Shown here piece by piece: positions 8,219-16,105 of a stretch of DNA of 38,478 nucleotides (its first letter is position 1; every line of letters starts with the position of its first letter). The notes below the pieces were generated by a model. It saw only the letters and a list, made by a program, of their open reading frames with translations, was not told where the DNA came from and searched no databases. A program made the translations under genes and the position numbers. This DNA is from an archaeon (GTDB taxonomy: Archaea; Micrarchaeota; Micrarchaeia; Anstonellales; Anstonellaceae), in contig JAGVHI010000016.1 in assembly GCA_020056635.1 (NCBI GenBank), forward strand, positions 68,702 through 107,179, in the 5' to 3' direction.

Positions 8219-9481
8219 ATGGACTACACTCCACCGAAAGGGATGCGGGACTTTCCGCCAGAGAAAATGGCATTGCGCTCGTGGGCAGTGCAAACCATCT
8301 CTTCAATTTACAAGAAATATGGCTATGCTGAGCTGCAGACCCCTGCAATCGAAAAATTGGAAACGCTCACAAGGAAAGCAGGCGATGAGATTGAGGGGCA
8401 GATTTTCAGGATAGAAGGCGACCTTGGATTGCGCTTCGACCTCACTGTCCCGCTTGCGCGCTATGTTTCAGGCACCCAGCCCGCTCCCCCTTTCAAGCGC
8501 TTTTGCATCGCGCCTGTTTGGAGAAGGGAAGAGCCGCAAAAGGGGCGTTTTCGCGAATTCTGGCAGGCGGATATTGACATAATCGGCTCAAGTTCAATGA
8601 AATGCGAAGCGGAATTGCTTGTATGTGCGCGTACCTGCCTGCTTGCGCTCGGCTTTTCCAGCCCGAAAATCCTCCTCAATAACCGAAAGATACTAAATTC
8701 ACTTGCGCAGGAGCTCAAGCTCGATGATTCGCTCGTAAGCTCGGTTTTCCGCGCCCTTGACAAGAAAGGGAAAGCATCTGAGGAGAAAATCAAATCGGAA
8801 CTGGAAAAGGCAGGGCTCACTTCTGCGCAAATCGCCAAATTATTCCAATTCATAGGCAAAACCGGCTCAAACGAGGAACTGCTCAAGTTTGCGCAAAAGG
8901 AAGCAGGGGCAGAGGAAGGGGCAGGCGAGCTTTCTCAATTGCTCGAATATTGCAAGGGCTATGGGTTTACTCCCCTAATTGATTTCTCCCTGGTTCGCGG
9001 CTTAGGCTATTACACAGGCCCGGTTTTCGAAATAACACTCTCTGATGAAATAGGTTCAGTCTCAGGCGGCGGAAGGTACGATAATCTGCTCTCAGCTTAC
9101 GGGAAGCCCAACCCTGCAGTCGGCATATCGCTTGGAATCGAGCGAATCATATCATTGCTTGAGGGCAAGGGCAAATCCCAATTGCCTGCAAAGGCAAAAG
9201 TCGTTTACATCGCGCCTGTGAAGGAGGAATTCTACATCTACGCCCAGGTTGTGGCTGACTCGCTGCGCCAGGCAGGCATTGCTGCGGAAACCGACCTGCT
9301 AAACCGCAACCTGCGGAAGCAATTGGAATTCGCAAGCTCCGCGGGCTATTCATCCGTTGCAATAGTCGGGCAGAAGGAAAAGGAATCCGGCGCAGTCACG
9401 CTGCGCAACCTCTCTTCCGGAAAGGAGCAATTCCTCAAAATAAGCGAGGCTATAGCCCTTCTGCAAAAAGAAGCAGCCTAA
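8219..9481 (+). CDS. hisS: Histidyl-tRNA synthetase
   Basis: This class II synthetase (420 residues) charges tRNA-His. The N-terminus MDYTPPKGMRDFPPEKM is typical. Class II motif 1 lies near YGYAELQTPAIEKLE, motif 2 is FKRFCIAPVWRREEPQKGRFREFWQADIDIIG, and the two HisRS-specific segments are RGLGYYTGPVFEI and motif 3 at AVGISLGIERIISLL. The C-terminal anticodon-binding domain begins near KAKVVYIAPV and includes AETDLLNRNLRKQLEFASSAG. Length is normal. Its last 4 nt overlap the tail of the convergent gene at 9478-10419. Confidence 0.97.
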   Translation: MDYTPPKGMRDFPPEKMALRSWAVQTISSIYKKYGYAELQTPAIEKLETLTRKAGDEIEGQIFRIEGDLGLRFDLTVPLARYVSGTQPAPPFKRFCIAPVWRREEPQKGRFREFWQADIDIIGSSSMKCEAELLVCARTCLLALGFSSPKILLNNRKILNSLAQELKLDDSLVSSVFRALDKKGKASEEKIKSELEKAGLTSAQIAKLFQFIGKTGSNEELLKFAQKEAGAEEGAGELSQLLEYCKGYGFTPLIDFSLVRGLGYYTGPVFEITLSDEIGSVSGGGRYDNLLSAYGKPNPAVGISLGIERIISLLEGKGKSQLPAKAKVVYIAPVKEEFYIYAQVVADSLRQAGIAAETDLLNRNLRKQLEFASSAGYSSVAIVGQKEKESGAVTLRNLSSGKEQFLKISEAIALLQKEAA

Positions 9482-10419
9482 TAACTCTTTTCGTACTCTT
9501 CAATCTCCTTTTCCACTTCCAATTTCATCCCAAGCAGCACTTTTTTCCCATGCTCGTCAATTCCCTTGGACCTCAGCTCATGCTCGCAGAATTCCAGGAA
9601 CTCAGAGTAGTGCTTTTTCGGGTTCTTGCACCGCGTCCCCCAATCAAATACTGCGCACTTCATGTTCTTCCCCAAATATTCCCCATACCTCTTCTTTGTT
9701 TCAAGCGCAGTTTCCTCAGGCGCAACCGCATTCTCCCCTGCAAACCTCAAGTCCGTGCCATCAGGCATAAGGTGGAAAATCTGCTCGCACGCCACAAAAT
9801 GCACTTTTGCTTGCGGATGCTCGAATTTGATTTTCTTCTCCATGTCCGCAAGCCTCCTCGCCCCCTTTAGCGAGCCTGCAAGCGTCACTACCACCAATTT
9901 ATTCAGCCTGTAATGCTTCTCCTCCAATATGGTCAGCAGCCATCGCAGCCCCTTATATAGCGTTGAACCGGTTGCAATCGTATCCCCAATCACAATATTT
10001 GCCCCATCCAAAAGCGACTCGAAATTCTCATACCCCACCCTCGCTGTGAATTCCCCCTCGCTCCCGTCCACCCTTACCCTCTGTATTCCCATGAAGCACT
10101 GCGGGAGCGCAAACCCGTACGTTCGCTTGAACCCGTGGTTAAGGTTATAGAAAAGCCCCCCTGACATGAAAACAAGCTCTACAGTTTTCCCCTTCTCTTC
10201 CCCCGAAAGGAAATTCTCCCCAATCATCCTCGCAAGCAGCTCGCCCATCCCCTCAAGCGAATCCTGCAACCTTTTCCCGGCAATATGCGGCGAGTAGAGT
10301 ATGTTCCTTGACTGATCAGAGCAGAGAATATACGAATCAGATGGGAAATCCTGGCTTGAAACGGAATAAAGGCGGAAATCGTTTGCTTTCTTGAATAAGG
10401 CTATTTTCGGCTTTTCCAT
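9478..10419 (-). CDS. Phosphoribosyltransferase-fold protein of unknown substrate
   Basis: I recognise the fold, not the gene. The core motif IVIGDTIATGSTLYKGL (about residues 140-157) resembles the PRPP-binding loop of type I phosphoribosyltransferases, closest in style to the DxxxATGGT loop of uracil phosphoribosyltransferase. An upstream strand (VELVFMSGGLFYNLN, ALPQCFMGIQRVRVDG) and a downstream strand-helix unit (LNKLVVVTLAGSLKGARRLADM) fit the Rossmann-like core. The C-terminal roughly 90 residues (NMKCAVFDWGTRCKNPKKHYSEFLEFC onward) are an extension I do not recognise; it contains Cys and Trp and a charged helical end. The protein could be a base salvage enzyme, a regulatory PRTase homologue or something new. 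It shares a divergent promoter region with the small membrane protein at 10475. Confidence 0.6.
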   Translation of the reverse strand: MEKPKIALFKKANDFRLYSVSSQDFPSDSYILCSDQSRNILYSPHIAGKRLQDSLEGMGELLARMIGENFLSGEEKGKTVELVFMSGGLFYNLNHGFKRTYGFALPQCFMGIQRVRVDGSEGEFTARVGYENFESLLDGANIVIGDTIATGSTLYKGLRWLLTILEEKHYRLNKLVVVTLAGSLKGARRLADMEKKIKFEHPQAKVHFVACEQIFHLMPDGTDLRFAGENAVAPEETALETKKRYGEYLGKNMKCAVFDWGTRCKNPKKHYSEFLEFCEHELRSKGIDEHGKKVLLGMKLEVEKEIEEYEKSY

Positions 10420-10474
10420 CAGTTATCATTTTTGCCCGCTTAGGATTAAAAATACCATGGGGCAATCCAACCCC

Positions 10475-10648
10475 ATGATGAATATAAGCGGGCGGATTGT
10501 GGCAGGCGTATTCCTAATCCTGCTCGGGGTGCTATTCCTAATGCAGCAGCTTGGCATAATCCAGCTCGACATTATCGCGAAGCTCTGGCCCCTTGCAATC
10601 ATAGTTGTAGGAGTGGTCCTGGTATTCGGCTGGAGCAAGAACCGCTAA
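10475..10648 (+). CDS. Small two-helix membrane protein (LiaI/LiaF-like N-terminal type)
   Basis: This 57-residue protein is almost entirely two transmembrane helices: GRIVAGVFLILLGVLFLMQQLGII and a second after LDIIAKLWPLAIIVVGVVLVFGW. The LWPLaiIvvGvvli pattern is shared with the short membrane region found at the start of LiaF-like and DUF5668-like proteins, whose roles in envelope stress are known mainly from bacteria. Starts at 10475 or 10478 fit a leaderless transcript from an AT-rich box at 10446-10454. The ATG at 10457 is too close to that box. Function in this organism is unknown. Confidence 0.65.
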   Translation: MMNISGRIVAGVFLILLGVLFLMQQLGIIQLDIIAKLWPLAIIVVGVVLVFGWSKNR

Positions 10649-10662
10649 GGGGTTGGGATAGG

Positions 10663-10671
10663 TTTAAATAC
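10663..10671 (+). promoter_or_regulatory. TATA box of the gene at 10695
   Basis: TTTAAATAC lies 23 nt before ATG 10695 and is a strong match to archaeal TATA elements. It is followed by CTCTTTTTG, and no Shine-Dalgarno site precedes the start. Confidence 0.7.
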
Positions 10672-10694
10672 CTCTTTTTGCCATAATAGAACAC

Positions 10695-11855
10695 ATGATT
10701 AGCCACACTAGCCCCACTACTATTTCCTTTAAGCACTTCAAGGGCTTTTTGCGGATTCCCCAGCCCGAGCGAATTGCGGCAATTGAGCAGTTCCGGAGCA
10801 AGCTGATTGAGAGGCGCGACAGGATGCGCGAGCCGCATATTATGAGAATAACCAACGCTTATGCGCGTGGGGAACAAGGCGGGGCTGATTCGGCACTCGC
10901 TTCCGCGGAGCTTGCTCTCCTAAGCAAGCCTATTCTCGACCCAATAGACGCAATCGACTCACGCTACGAACTCCTTATGAAACAGGTGAATGACCTCCTG
11001 TTTTACAGCAAGCTGCTTGATTTGGTTCTCATTCCTGATGGAGAACGCGCTAAACTTACCGCATTCCTGCTCCTAAAGGAAGACGAATTCACGAACCCGA
11101 AATCAAAATCCGCAGATGACACTCCCTACAGCATTTTTGGCGTAATTTCCGATACGATTGACCGGATACCAGCGCACGCAACGAATATTCGGGAAATGGC
11201 ATTCTTGTCCATTATTGCGCAGCTTGAGGAGGGCGCAACCAGAAAGTCGTTCAAGAGCTGGTTTGAGGAGCATTTCAGCGACCTGCCAGCTCGCGAATTC
11301 AATATCGGGCCAGCGGACCTAAACGAAACCGATTCATCTCCGCCTGCTCGGGTTGGCGAAACAGAAGAGCCAGCCGCAAGGCCGAAAAGAACCAATCCCA
11401 CTGCGTCAGTGATGCCTGAGCCAGATTTCTCCTCACTTGATTCAGAGGGTTTCTACGCAATTCTTGACTCGTTCATATACAGCCGTCTTGAAAATAAACT
11501 CCCGGAACAGGAGCCAATCCAGACAATATACCGGTCCATGTCGCTCGCCGTCCGCTCGCTCCATGCCCAATTCAATTCAGTGAAGGAAACGGTGCTCTCG
11601 CGCGGGGGCAGCTTGGATGCGCACAGGGAGCTTGGGGAATTCCTGGAAAGGTTCAATTACGCGCTAGCCTGCATGTCAATACTTACCGGCTCAAAATCCT
11701 CCAAAATATCCGACCCTACATGGAAAGTCACTGTGCTAAGCGGGGAATTTGACAAGCACCCGAATACTGTAGCCGGCTTCATGGGCGTCCTCAAACTCAA
11801 CCCGGCACTCATCCGCTTTTACGAAGAGGCTTGCAAGCTAAGAATCCCAATGTAA
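10695..11855 (+). CDS. Unknown helical soluble protein, 386 residues
   Basis: I do not recognise this protein. It has no signal peptide and no membrane segment. The N-terminal part (about residues 1-215) is predicted mostly helical and charged (FRSKLIERRDRMREPHIMRITNAYARGEQ). A Pro/Glu/Ser-rich linker follows near residues 215-245 (SSPPARVGETEEPAARPKR), and a second helical domain from about 250 to the end includes YAILDSFIYSRLENKLPEQEP and HRELGEFLERFNYALACMSIL. No catalytic motif is evident. Its strong TATA box and well-kept 386-codon frame show it is a real gene. It could be lineage-specific. Confidence 0.75.
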   Translation: MISHTSPTTISFKHFKGFLRIPQPERIAAIEQFRSKLIERRDRMREPHIMRITNAYARGEQGGADSALASAELALLSKPILDPIDAIDSRYELLMKQVNDLLFYSKLLDLVLIPDGERAKLTAFLLLKEDEFTNPKSKSADDTPYSIFGVISDTIDRIPAHATNIREMAFLSIIAQLEEGATRKSFKSWFEEHFSDLPAREFNIGPADLNETDSSPPARVGETEEPAARPKRTNPTASVMPEPDFSSLDSEGFYAILDSFIYSRLENKLPEQEPIQTIYRSMSLAVRSLHAQFNSVKETVLSRGGSLDAHRELGEFLERFNYALACMSILTGSKSSKISDPTWKVTVLSGEFDKHPNTVAGFMGVLKLNPALIRFYEEACKLRIPM

Positions 11856-11899
11856 TCGGAAGGGCGCTGGCTCGGCATCCCGGAGCCTGTTACACCGGA

Positions 11900-11907
11900 T
11901 TATAAAC
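11900..11907 (+). promoter_or_regulatory. TATA box upstream of the trpB2 leader
   Basis: TTATAAAC is the only clear TATA element between the gene ending at 11855 and trpB2. With usual archaeal spacing, transcription would begin near 11928-11933. The mRNA would then carry about 170 nt before the trpB2 ATG, including the short leader ORF at 11950-12024. Confidence 0.6.
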
Positions 11908-11949
11908 CTTCATCGCAGCAATATTCACGCTAAATAAGCAGGTGAGACC

Positions 11950-12024
11950 ATGCAAGAAAAAGGACTTCCATTGAGCGCAGCGCTTGTCTCCAGCATGGCA
12001 TGGCTTTGGCGGCCCAAAAACTGA
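11950..12024 (+). CDS. Possible Trp-codon leader peptide of trpB2 (24 codons)
   Basis: A 24-codon ORF starts with ATG after AGGTGAG (11940-11946), the same style of Shine-Dalgarno site used by trpB2 itself. Codons 18 and 20 are both UGG in the context AWLWRP, very near the 3' end, and the ORF stops with TGA at 12022. The second Trp codon lies in the 5' arm of a 5-bp hairpin: TTTGG 12005-12009, loop CGGC, CCAAA 12014-12018. Three T5 runs follow (12025, 12045, 12051). This arrangement resembles a translation-sensed attenuator for a tryptophan biosynthetic gene. It could instead be a chance ORF in a 5' UTR. No protein-level evidence is available. Confidence 0.45.
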   Translation: MQEKGLPLSAALVSSMAWLWRPKN

Positions 12025-12055
12025 TTTTTCGCTTCTGCTTCGAATTTTTCTTTTT
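12025..12055 (+). terminator. Three T5 runs between leader ORF and trpB2
   Basis: T5 runs at 12025-12029, 12045-12049 and 12051-12055 lie in a short pyrimidine-rich stretch. Archaeal RNA polymerase terminates at T-rich stretches with little need for a hairpin, so this is a plausible conditional terminator. A 5-bp hairpin ends 6 nt before the first run. No promoter follows it, so trpB2 depends on read-through. Confidence 0.4.
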
Positions 12056-12101
12056 CCCCAAGCTTCAGCTACGGCAATTCCAACAAAAATAGGTGATTAG
12101 A

Positions 12102-13421
12102 ATGAAAAATGGGAACGATTCTGTGAAAATATTGCTTGATGAGAACGAGGTGCCAAGGCAGTTCTACAACATACTGCCAGACTTGCCGCACCCACTTGCG
12201 CCCCCGCTGCATCCTGGCACCGGAAAGCCGGCCTCCCCCTCCGATTTCGAGGCGATTTTCTCAAAAGCGGTGATTGCGCAGGAAATGTCAAGCGAACGGT
12301 TTATTCCAATCCCCGGGGAAGTGCGCGATGCGCTGCTGCGCTCAGGTAGGCCCAGCCCGCTCTTCCGCGCGCGCAGGCTTGAGGCAAGGCTCAAAACCCC
12401 TGCAAAGATCTATTTCAAGCACGAGGGCCTCAACCCCTGCGGGAGCCACAAGCCCAATACTGCAATCGCGCAAGCGTATTACAACATGAAGGAAGGAGTC
12501 GAGCACCTTGTGACCGAAACCGGCGCAGGGCAGTGGGGAACCGCACTTTCCTATGCATCATTGCTATTCGGGCTTGATTGCAAGGTGTTCATGGTGCGCA
12601 CCTCGTTTGATTCCAAGCCGTACCGCAAGATGCTCATCGAGACGTATGGCGCAACAATATTCGCATCCCCGAGCAGGGAAACGAAGTTCGGGCAGAAAGT
12701 GCTCTTGGAAAAACCAGACCACCCCGGCTCGCTTGGCATTGCGATAAGCGAAGCAATCGAGTGCGTGGTCTCGGACCCTAAGAAAAAGAGCAAATACTCG
12801 CTTGGCAGCGTGCTCAACCACGTGCTTTTGCACCAGACAGTGATTGGGCAGGAAACCTCGCTGCAGCTTGCGATGGCGGATGAAAAGCCCGATTACGTGA
12901 TTGGGTGCATAGGGGGCGGGAGCAATTTTGCCGGAATCGCATTCCCGCTCCTGTACGACAAGCTCAAGGGGAAAAACAATGCCCAATTCATTGCAGTCGA
13001 GCCCGAATCGTGCCCCTCCACCACTAAGGGTGAGTTCAAGTACGATTTTGGGGACACTGCTGGCATGACCCCCCTGATAAAAATGTACACGCTCGGGAAG
13101 GATTTCATTCCCCCCTCCATACACGCAGGCGGCTTGCGATACCACGGGATGGCGCCGACCGTTTCAGCGCTTGTAGCTGAGAAACTGGTGCACCCAGTTT
13201 CCTACGGGCAAAAGGAAGTGTTCGAGGCAGGGGTGCTCTTCGCGCGCACAGAAGGGATTGTAGCTGCGCCGGAATCCTGCCATGCAATCAAGGCTGCAAT
13301 CGACACTGCGCTTGAATGCAAAAAACGCAACGAGGCAAAAACGATAGTGTTCAACCTAAGCGGGCACGGGCTCTTGGATTTGGCAGGCTATTCCCAGTTC
13401 CTCGAAGGAAAAATGCAATAG
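12102..13421 (+). CDS. trpB2: Tryptophan synthase beta chain, TrpB2 type
   Basis: TrpB condenses indole with serine to make tryptophan, using PLP. This 439-residue protein is of the TrpB2 type: an extended N-terminus ([19 protein letters not shown]), the PLP lysine in [13 protein letters not shown] (Lys117 from the chosen start), [15 protein letters not shown], the phosphate-binding [10 protein letters not shown], and the family segment [19 protein letters not shown] 12102 follows AGGTGA (12091-12096). GTG 12093 is in frame but overlaps that site, so I reject it. No trpA, other trp gene or indole source is nearby, so it may act alone on salvaged indole or with distant genes. The upstream leader ORF suggests control by charged tRNA-Trp. 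Confidence 0.93.
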   Translation: MKNGNDSVKILLDENEVPRQFYNILPDLPHPLAPPLHPGTGKPASPSDFEAIFSKAVIAQEMSSERFIPIPGEVRDALLRSGRPSPLFRARRLEARLKTPAKIYFKHEGLNPCGSHKPNTAIAQAYYNMKEGVEHLVTETGAGQWGTALSYASLLFGLDCKVFMVRTSFDSKPYRKMLIETYGATIFASPSRETKFGQKVLLEKPDHPGSLGIAISEAIECVVSDPKKKSKYSLGSVLNHVLLHQTVIGQETSLQLAMADEKPDYVIGCIGGGSNFAGIAFPLLYDKLKGKNNAQFIAVEPESCPSTTKGEFKYDFGDTAGMTPLIKMYTLGKDFIPPSIHAGGLRYHGMAPTVSALVAEKLVHPVSYGQKEVFEAGVLFARTEGIVAAPESCHAIKAAIDTALECKKRNEAKTIVFNLSGHGLLDLAGYSQFLEGKMQ

Positions 13422-13430
13422 CTTTATAAG
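13422..13430 (+). promoter_or_regulatory. TATA box of the gene at 13463
   Basis: CTTTATAAG begins directly after the trpB2 stop codon, 32 nt before ATG 13463. The small membrane protein thus appears to have its own promoter. Confidence 0.55.
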
Positions 13431-13462
13431 CCGCCTCTTCATTTTCCTCTCGAGGCGGTCAA

Positions 13463-13696
13463 ATGAAGCTGTTCCAGAAGAACGTTGGCGAGGCTGACCG
13501 TGCGGTCAGGATAGTGCTAGGGCTGCTCCTTTTCGGGGCAATACTCTGGGGCCTTGTTACCGACACGATTGCATGGATTGTTGCAATAATCGGGATTGCT
13601 GCGCTTGCGACAGGCATATTCGGCACCTGCATGCTATACACGGTGCTTGGCATCAACACGCACGCAACTAAAGCCAAAGGGAAAAAGAAGAAGTAG
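13463..13696 (+). CDS. DUF2892-type small membrane protein
   Basis: This 77-residue protein fits the DUF2892 (YgaP-like membrane) family: the N-terminal MKLFQKNVGEADRAVRIVLG is a close match to the usual KNVGxxDRxIRxilG opening. Two transmembrane helices follow (LGLLLFGAILWGLV and IAWIVAIIGIAALATGIFGTCMLY), with the family's G.C.LY.LLGINT motif represented as GTCMLYTVLGINT. A basic tail (KAKGKKKK) probably faces the cytoplasm. Family function is poorly known; some members are fused to rhodanese domains. A GAGG element just before the start may aid translation. Confidence 0.8.
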   Translation: MKLFQKNVGEADRAVRIVLGLLLFGAILWGLVTDTIAWIVAIIGIAALATGIFGTCMLYTVLGINTHATKAKGKKKK

Positions 13697-13748
13697 GGCT
13701 AACAATTTTATGTTTCCCCTTCCCATTCCAGCCACCGGAGGTTTTCCC

Positions 13749-14462
13749 ATGCGCGCATTGCTGCCAATCCTGCTTGCACTTTCCCTTTCGCTGTTTTTCT
13801 TAGGCTGCGCATCCCAAGAAAGCCCCGCACCTGCCCCCTCACCACCCCCCTCGCAGCCAAACGTCACTGATTTGCTAAATCCGCCCCAAGAGCCCAATGC
13901 CACTCCAATGCCTCCACCCGAACAATTCTGCACAATCACGCTGCCAAGAGATTCGCTCTCGCTAGGTGATGAAATATTCGTGGAATTTGAAATTCCTGCA
14001 AGCACTCAAGATTCGGTTTCCTACTCTTGCGGGGGCAGCTCTTTTTCCGGCAAGGGCCCAACAACCCAAAGAATTCTGTGCAAATTCACACAAGAGGGGG
14101 CGCAAGAGCTCTGGGCTAAAGTGAACGGAAAAATCTGTGCATCCAAAAATGTTTCCGTAACCAGGCTTTCGCAGCCCGCTTCCGAAAAATCCTGCTCGCT
14201 TGAGGTCACCTTGCGCGACCCGGTTTCTTACCTCTACGAGGCAACCGCCACTTTCTCAGGCTACGAGCAAACGGACAAATTGGAATGGGACTGCGGAGGG
14301 CAGAAACTGGACCTCCAGGTTGGCTCAAGCAATCCAGCCCTTCGCGGAAAAAAAGTTTCAGGGAGCGCTAGCGTATTTTGCGATTTCATTTCCAGCCCAG
14401 GAGTGGATACTATTCCAGTCACGCTTTCGGGCGATTCCTGCGGCACTATCACAATACGCTAG
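13749..14462 (+). CDS. Secreted lipoprotein of unknown function
   Basis: The 237-residue product begins with a lipoprotein signal peptide (MRALLPILLALSLSLFFLGC), with the lipobox Cys near residue 20. A Pro/Ser/Asn linker with sequons (NVT, NAT) follows, then two beta-rich domains of about 80 residues each. Each domain carries Cys in matched positions: SYSCGGSSFSG with ILCKFTQ and GKICASKNVSV; then KSCSLEV, LEWDCGGQKLDL, SVFCDF and DSCGTITI. This suggests two disulfide-stabilised Ig-like repeats. The start follows CGGAGG with 7 nt spacing; an in-frame ATG at 13710 would put the signal peptide too far inside. No enzymatic motif is visible. Its stop abuts the convergent gene at 14463. Confidence 0.75.
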   Translation: MRALLPILLALSLSLFFLGCASQESPAPAPSPPPSQPNVTDLLNPPQEPNATPMPPPEQFCTITLPRDSLSLGDEIFVEFEIPASTQDSVSYSCGGSSFSGKGPTTQRILCKFTQEGAQELWAKVNGKICASKNVSVTRLSQPASEKSCSLEVTLRDPVSYLYEATATFSGYEQTDKLEWDCGGQKLDLQVGSSNPALRGKKVSGSASVFCDFISSPGVDTIPVTLSGDSCGTITIR

Positions 14463-16052
14463 CTACCTAAGAATATCGATCCCCCTTTGCCACAAATCGT
14501 GCCAAAGAACCGGTATCTTCTTTGCCCTTTCCCCCATCTTTGCAATCCATGCCTTAATCCTGTCCCAGGTTGTCTCATTCCTTCTCTGCCATACAATGTT
14601 GTTCCCATCCATCATTATTTCGTAAAATATGGACGGCTTAATCCACCTTCCAGCTTCCTCTCCCCCCATAAGCCCGGCCATCTCTTTAGGGTTCATTTTC
14701 CTCCCAACTGGCTTCACCACTGGGGTAACCACATTGAACATCCTTCCAAGCCCTCGAACATAAACATTGTACCCGGGCGGCACGTAATTGTGTATGTCAT
14801 GGTCTGCATAGCCCCATTTCCCATATTGCTCCTGCATCTCATGCCAAAACGCCAGGTTCACTGAATTCAGGTATAGTTTCCTCCCCAAGCCCCATTTTTT
14901 CACCAACTCCCTGAAATACTTCCTGTTTTCCCTTGCATCAGGCCCCTCGAACTTGATTTTCTGGCTATCTGGCAGAGTGAGGTTGTATGCCCCAATTGCG
15001 TTTGCGTGCTTTTTCACAAACATAAGCGCCTTCTGCAGGCTCCAATCCCCTGCCCCAACCCGGTTCAGCAACCCCACTGCGGGCAGGTTCATGTCGCACG
15101 CAGGGTGCGCAATCCCCACCACAAGCTCCCCCCTGCGCACGAGCTCATCATTCGCCGCAATAATACCCTCGGGATGCATATTGGGCGCGAACGCAGGCAG
15201 GTAAAGGTCCTCGCGATTCATGAGCACTGCCTGGTTATACCCTTCAGCAGCCTCCCTTGTCGCAAACCAGAGGTTCAAGTGCGGCCCGTTGGGCTTTGCC
15301 ATCCGTTTTACCATCTGCCCGTCAGCCCCCTCCACCTCAACCTCCTTATCCACGCGCCTGTACGGGAGCGTAAGCTCGCACGAAATTATTTTCACTATCC
15401 CCACGCTTTTCTCCAGCCCGGTTATCCTATCCAGCAAATCAAAATCTATATGGTTGTGGTGCCCGGTCGCATCATAATCAATATTGTACAGCATCATCTG
15501 CCTTATCACAGCCCACGCAGGCGATTCCCCGTCATCAATATGCATCTTGAACAAGTCCTTTCCATCCACGCTTCCCCAGTGCCCGTGCATCACCGAAAAA
15601 TACGCGCCCTCCGGCTTTTTTGCTGCGGCAGCCAAAATCTCATCCACTGTTCCCCCTATCGTTCTCTCCCCAGCATCCGAAATCCTCCTCACCACATTTA
15701 CCCTATCCGAATCAAGAGTTGCTGCGCTTGCAGAATAATCAGGGTTTGAATAATGCACCTCGAGCGTCCCATCCTTATTGGCTCTCACGAACACGAAAAA
15801 GTTGGACTTCCCGCTCTCATTCCCCTTCCCATCCAGCCCCCGGTTGAAAACAACTTCATCCGGCTTTAGGAGCGAATGGTTCCTCACCCTGCCAAACCCC
15901 TCTCCCTCAAGCCTCTCAGTGAGCTTTCGCAGCATTATTTGCGCGCTTTTAGCTCCCAGCCTGTCCTCAATCCGCAGCTCCCGGAATGCGCTAGCCCTGT
16001 CAAACGCGTGCTGGCCGCTCCCTTTCACCGGGATGGGCTGTTTCATTAACAT
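14463..16052 (-). CDS. Divergent PHP-type metal-dependent hydrolase (putative)
   Basis: I do not know this 529-residue protein as a named gene, but its motif order follows the PHP phosphoesterase fold: HGHWG (motif I, HxH), a helix and then TGHHNHIDF (counterpart of TDHN), VKIISCELTLPY (counterpart of the GxE metal ligand), GIAHPACDMNLP (AHP motif), and YADHDIHNY (counterpart of SDxH). The first roughly 150 residues form a distinct N-terminal domain with beta-strands (SNFFVFVRANKDGTLEVHYSN). The C-terminal roughly 130 residues after DHDIH are unrecognised and end in Trp-rich helices. It lacks EndoQ's zinc segment. Met1 and Met3 are both possible starts. It shares a compact divergent promoter with the aldo/keto reductase. 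Confidence 0.6.
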   Translation of the reverse strand: MLMKQPIPVKGSGQHAFDRASAFRELRIEDRLGAKSAQIMLRKLTERLEGEGFGRVRNHSLLKPDEVVFNRGLDGKGNESGKSNFFVFVRANKDGTLEVHYSNPDYSASAATLDSDRVNVVRRISDAGERTIGGTVDEILAAAAKKPEGAYFSVMHGHWGSVDGKDLFKMHIDDGESPAWAVIRQMMLYNIDYDATGHHNHIDFDLLDRITGLEKSVGIVKIISCELTLPYRRVDKEVEVEGADGQMVKRMAKPNGPHLNLWFATREAAEGYNQAVLMNREDLYLPAFAPNMHPEGIIAANDELVRRGELVVGIAHPACDMNLPAVGLLNRVGAGDWSLQKALMFVKKHANAIGAYNLTLPDSQKIKFEGPDARENRKYFRELVKKWGLGRKLYLNSVNLAFWHEMQEQYGKWGYADHDIHNYVPPGYNVYVRGLGRMFNVVTPVVKPVGRKMNPKEMAGLMGGEEAGRWIKPSIFYEIMMDGNNIVWQRRNETTWDRIKAWIAKMGERAKKIPVLWHDLWQRGIDILR

Positions 16053-16056
16053 ACCA

Positions 16057-16073
16057 CTAATTATGACAATTAG
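16057..16073. promoter_or_regulatory. Perfect inverted repeat in a divergent promoter
   Basis: CTAATT and AATTAG (16057-16062 and 16068-16073) are separated by ATGAC. The repeat lies between the start of the minus-strand PHP-type gene (16052) and the TTTTAAAG box at 16077. It covers the expected minus-strand transcription start and sits just upstream of the plus-strand TATA box, a good place for an operator acting on both genes. Confidence 0.45.
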
Positions 16074-16076
16074 AGG

Positions 16077-16084
16077 TTTTAAAG
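16077..16084. promoter_or_regulatory. Shared bidirectional TATA box
   Basis: TTTTAAAG lies 22 nt before the aldo/keto reductase ATG (16106) and about 25 nt before the minus-strand start at 16052. Being nearly self-complementary, it could serve both genes. Confidence 0.5.
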
Positions 16085-16105
16085 CTTCTCGCCAATACTC
16101 AATTC

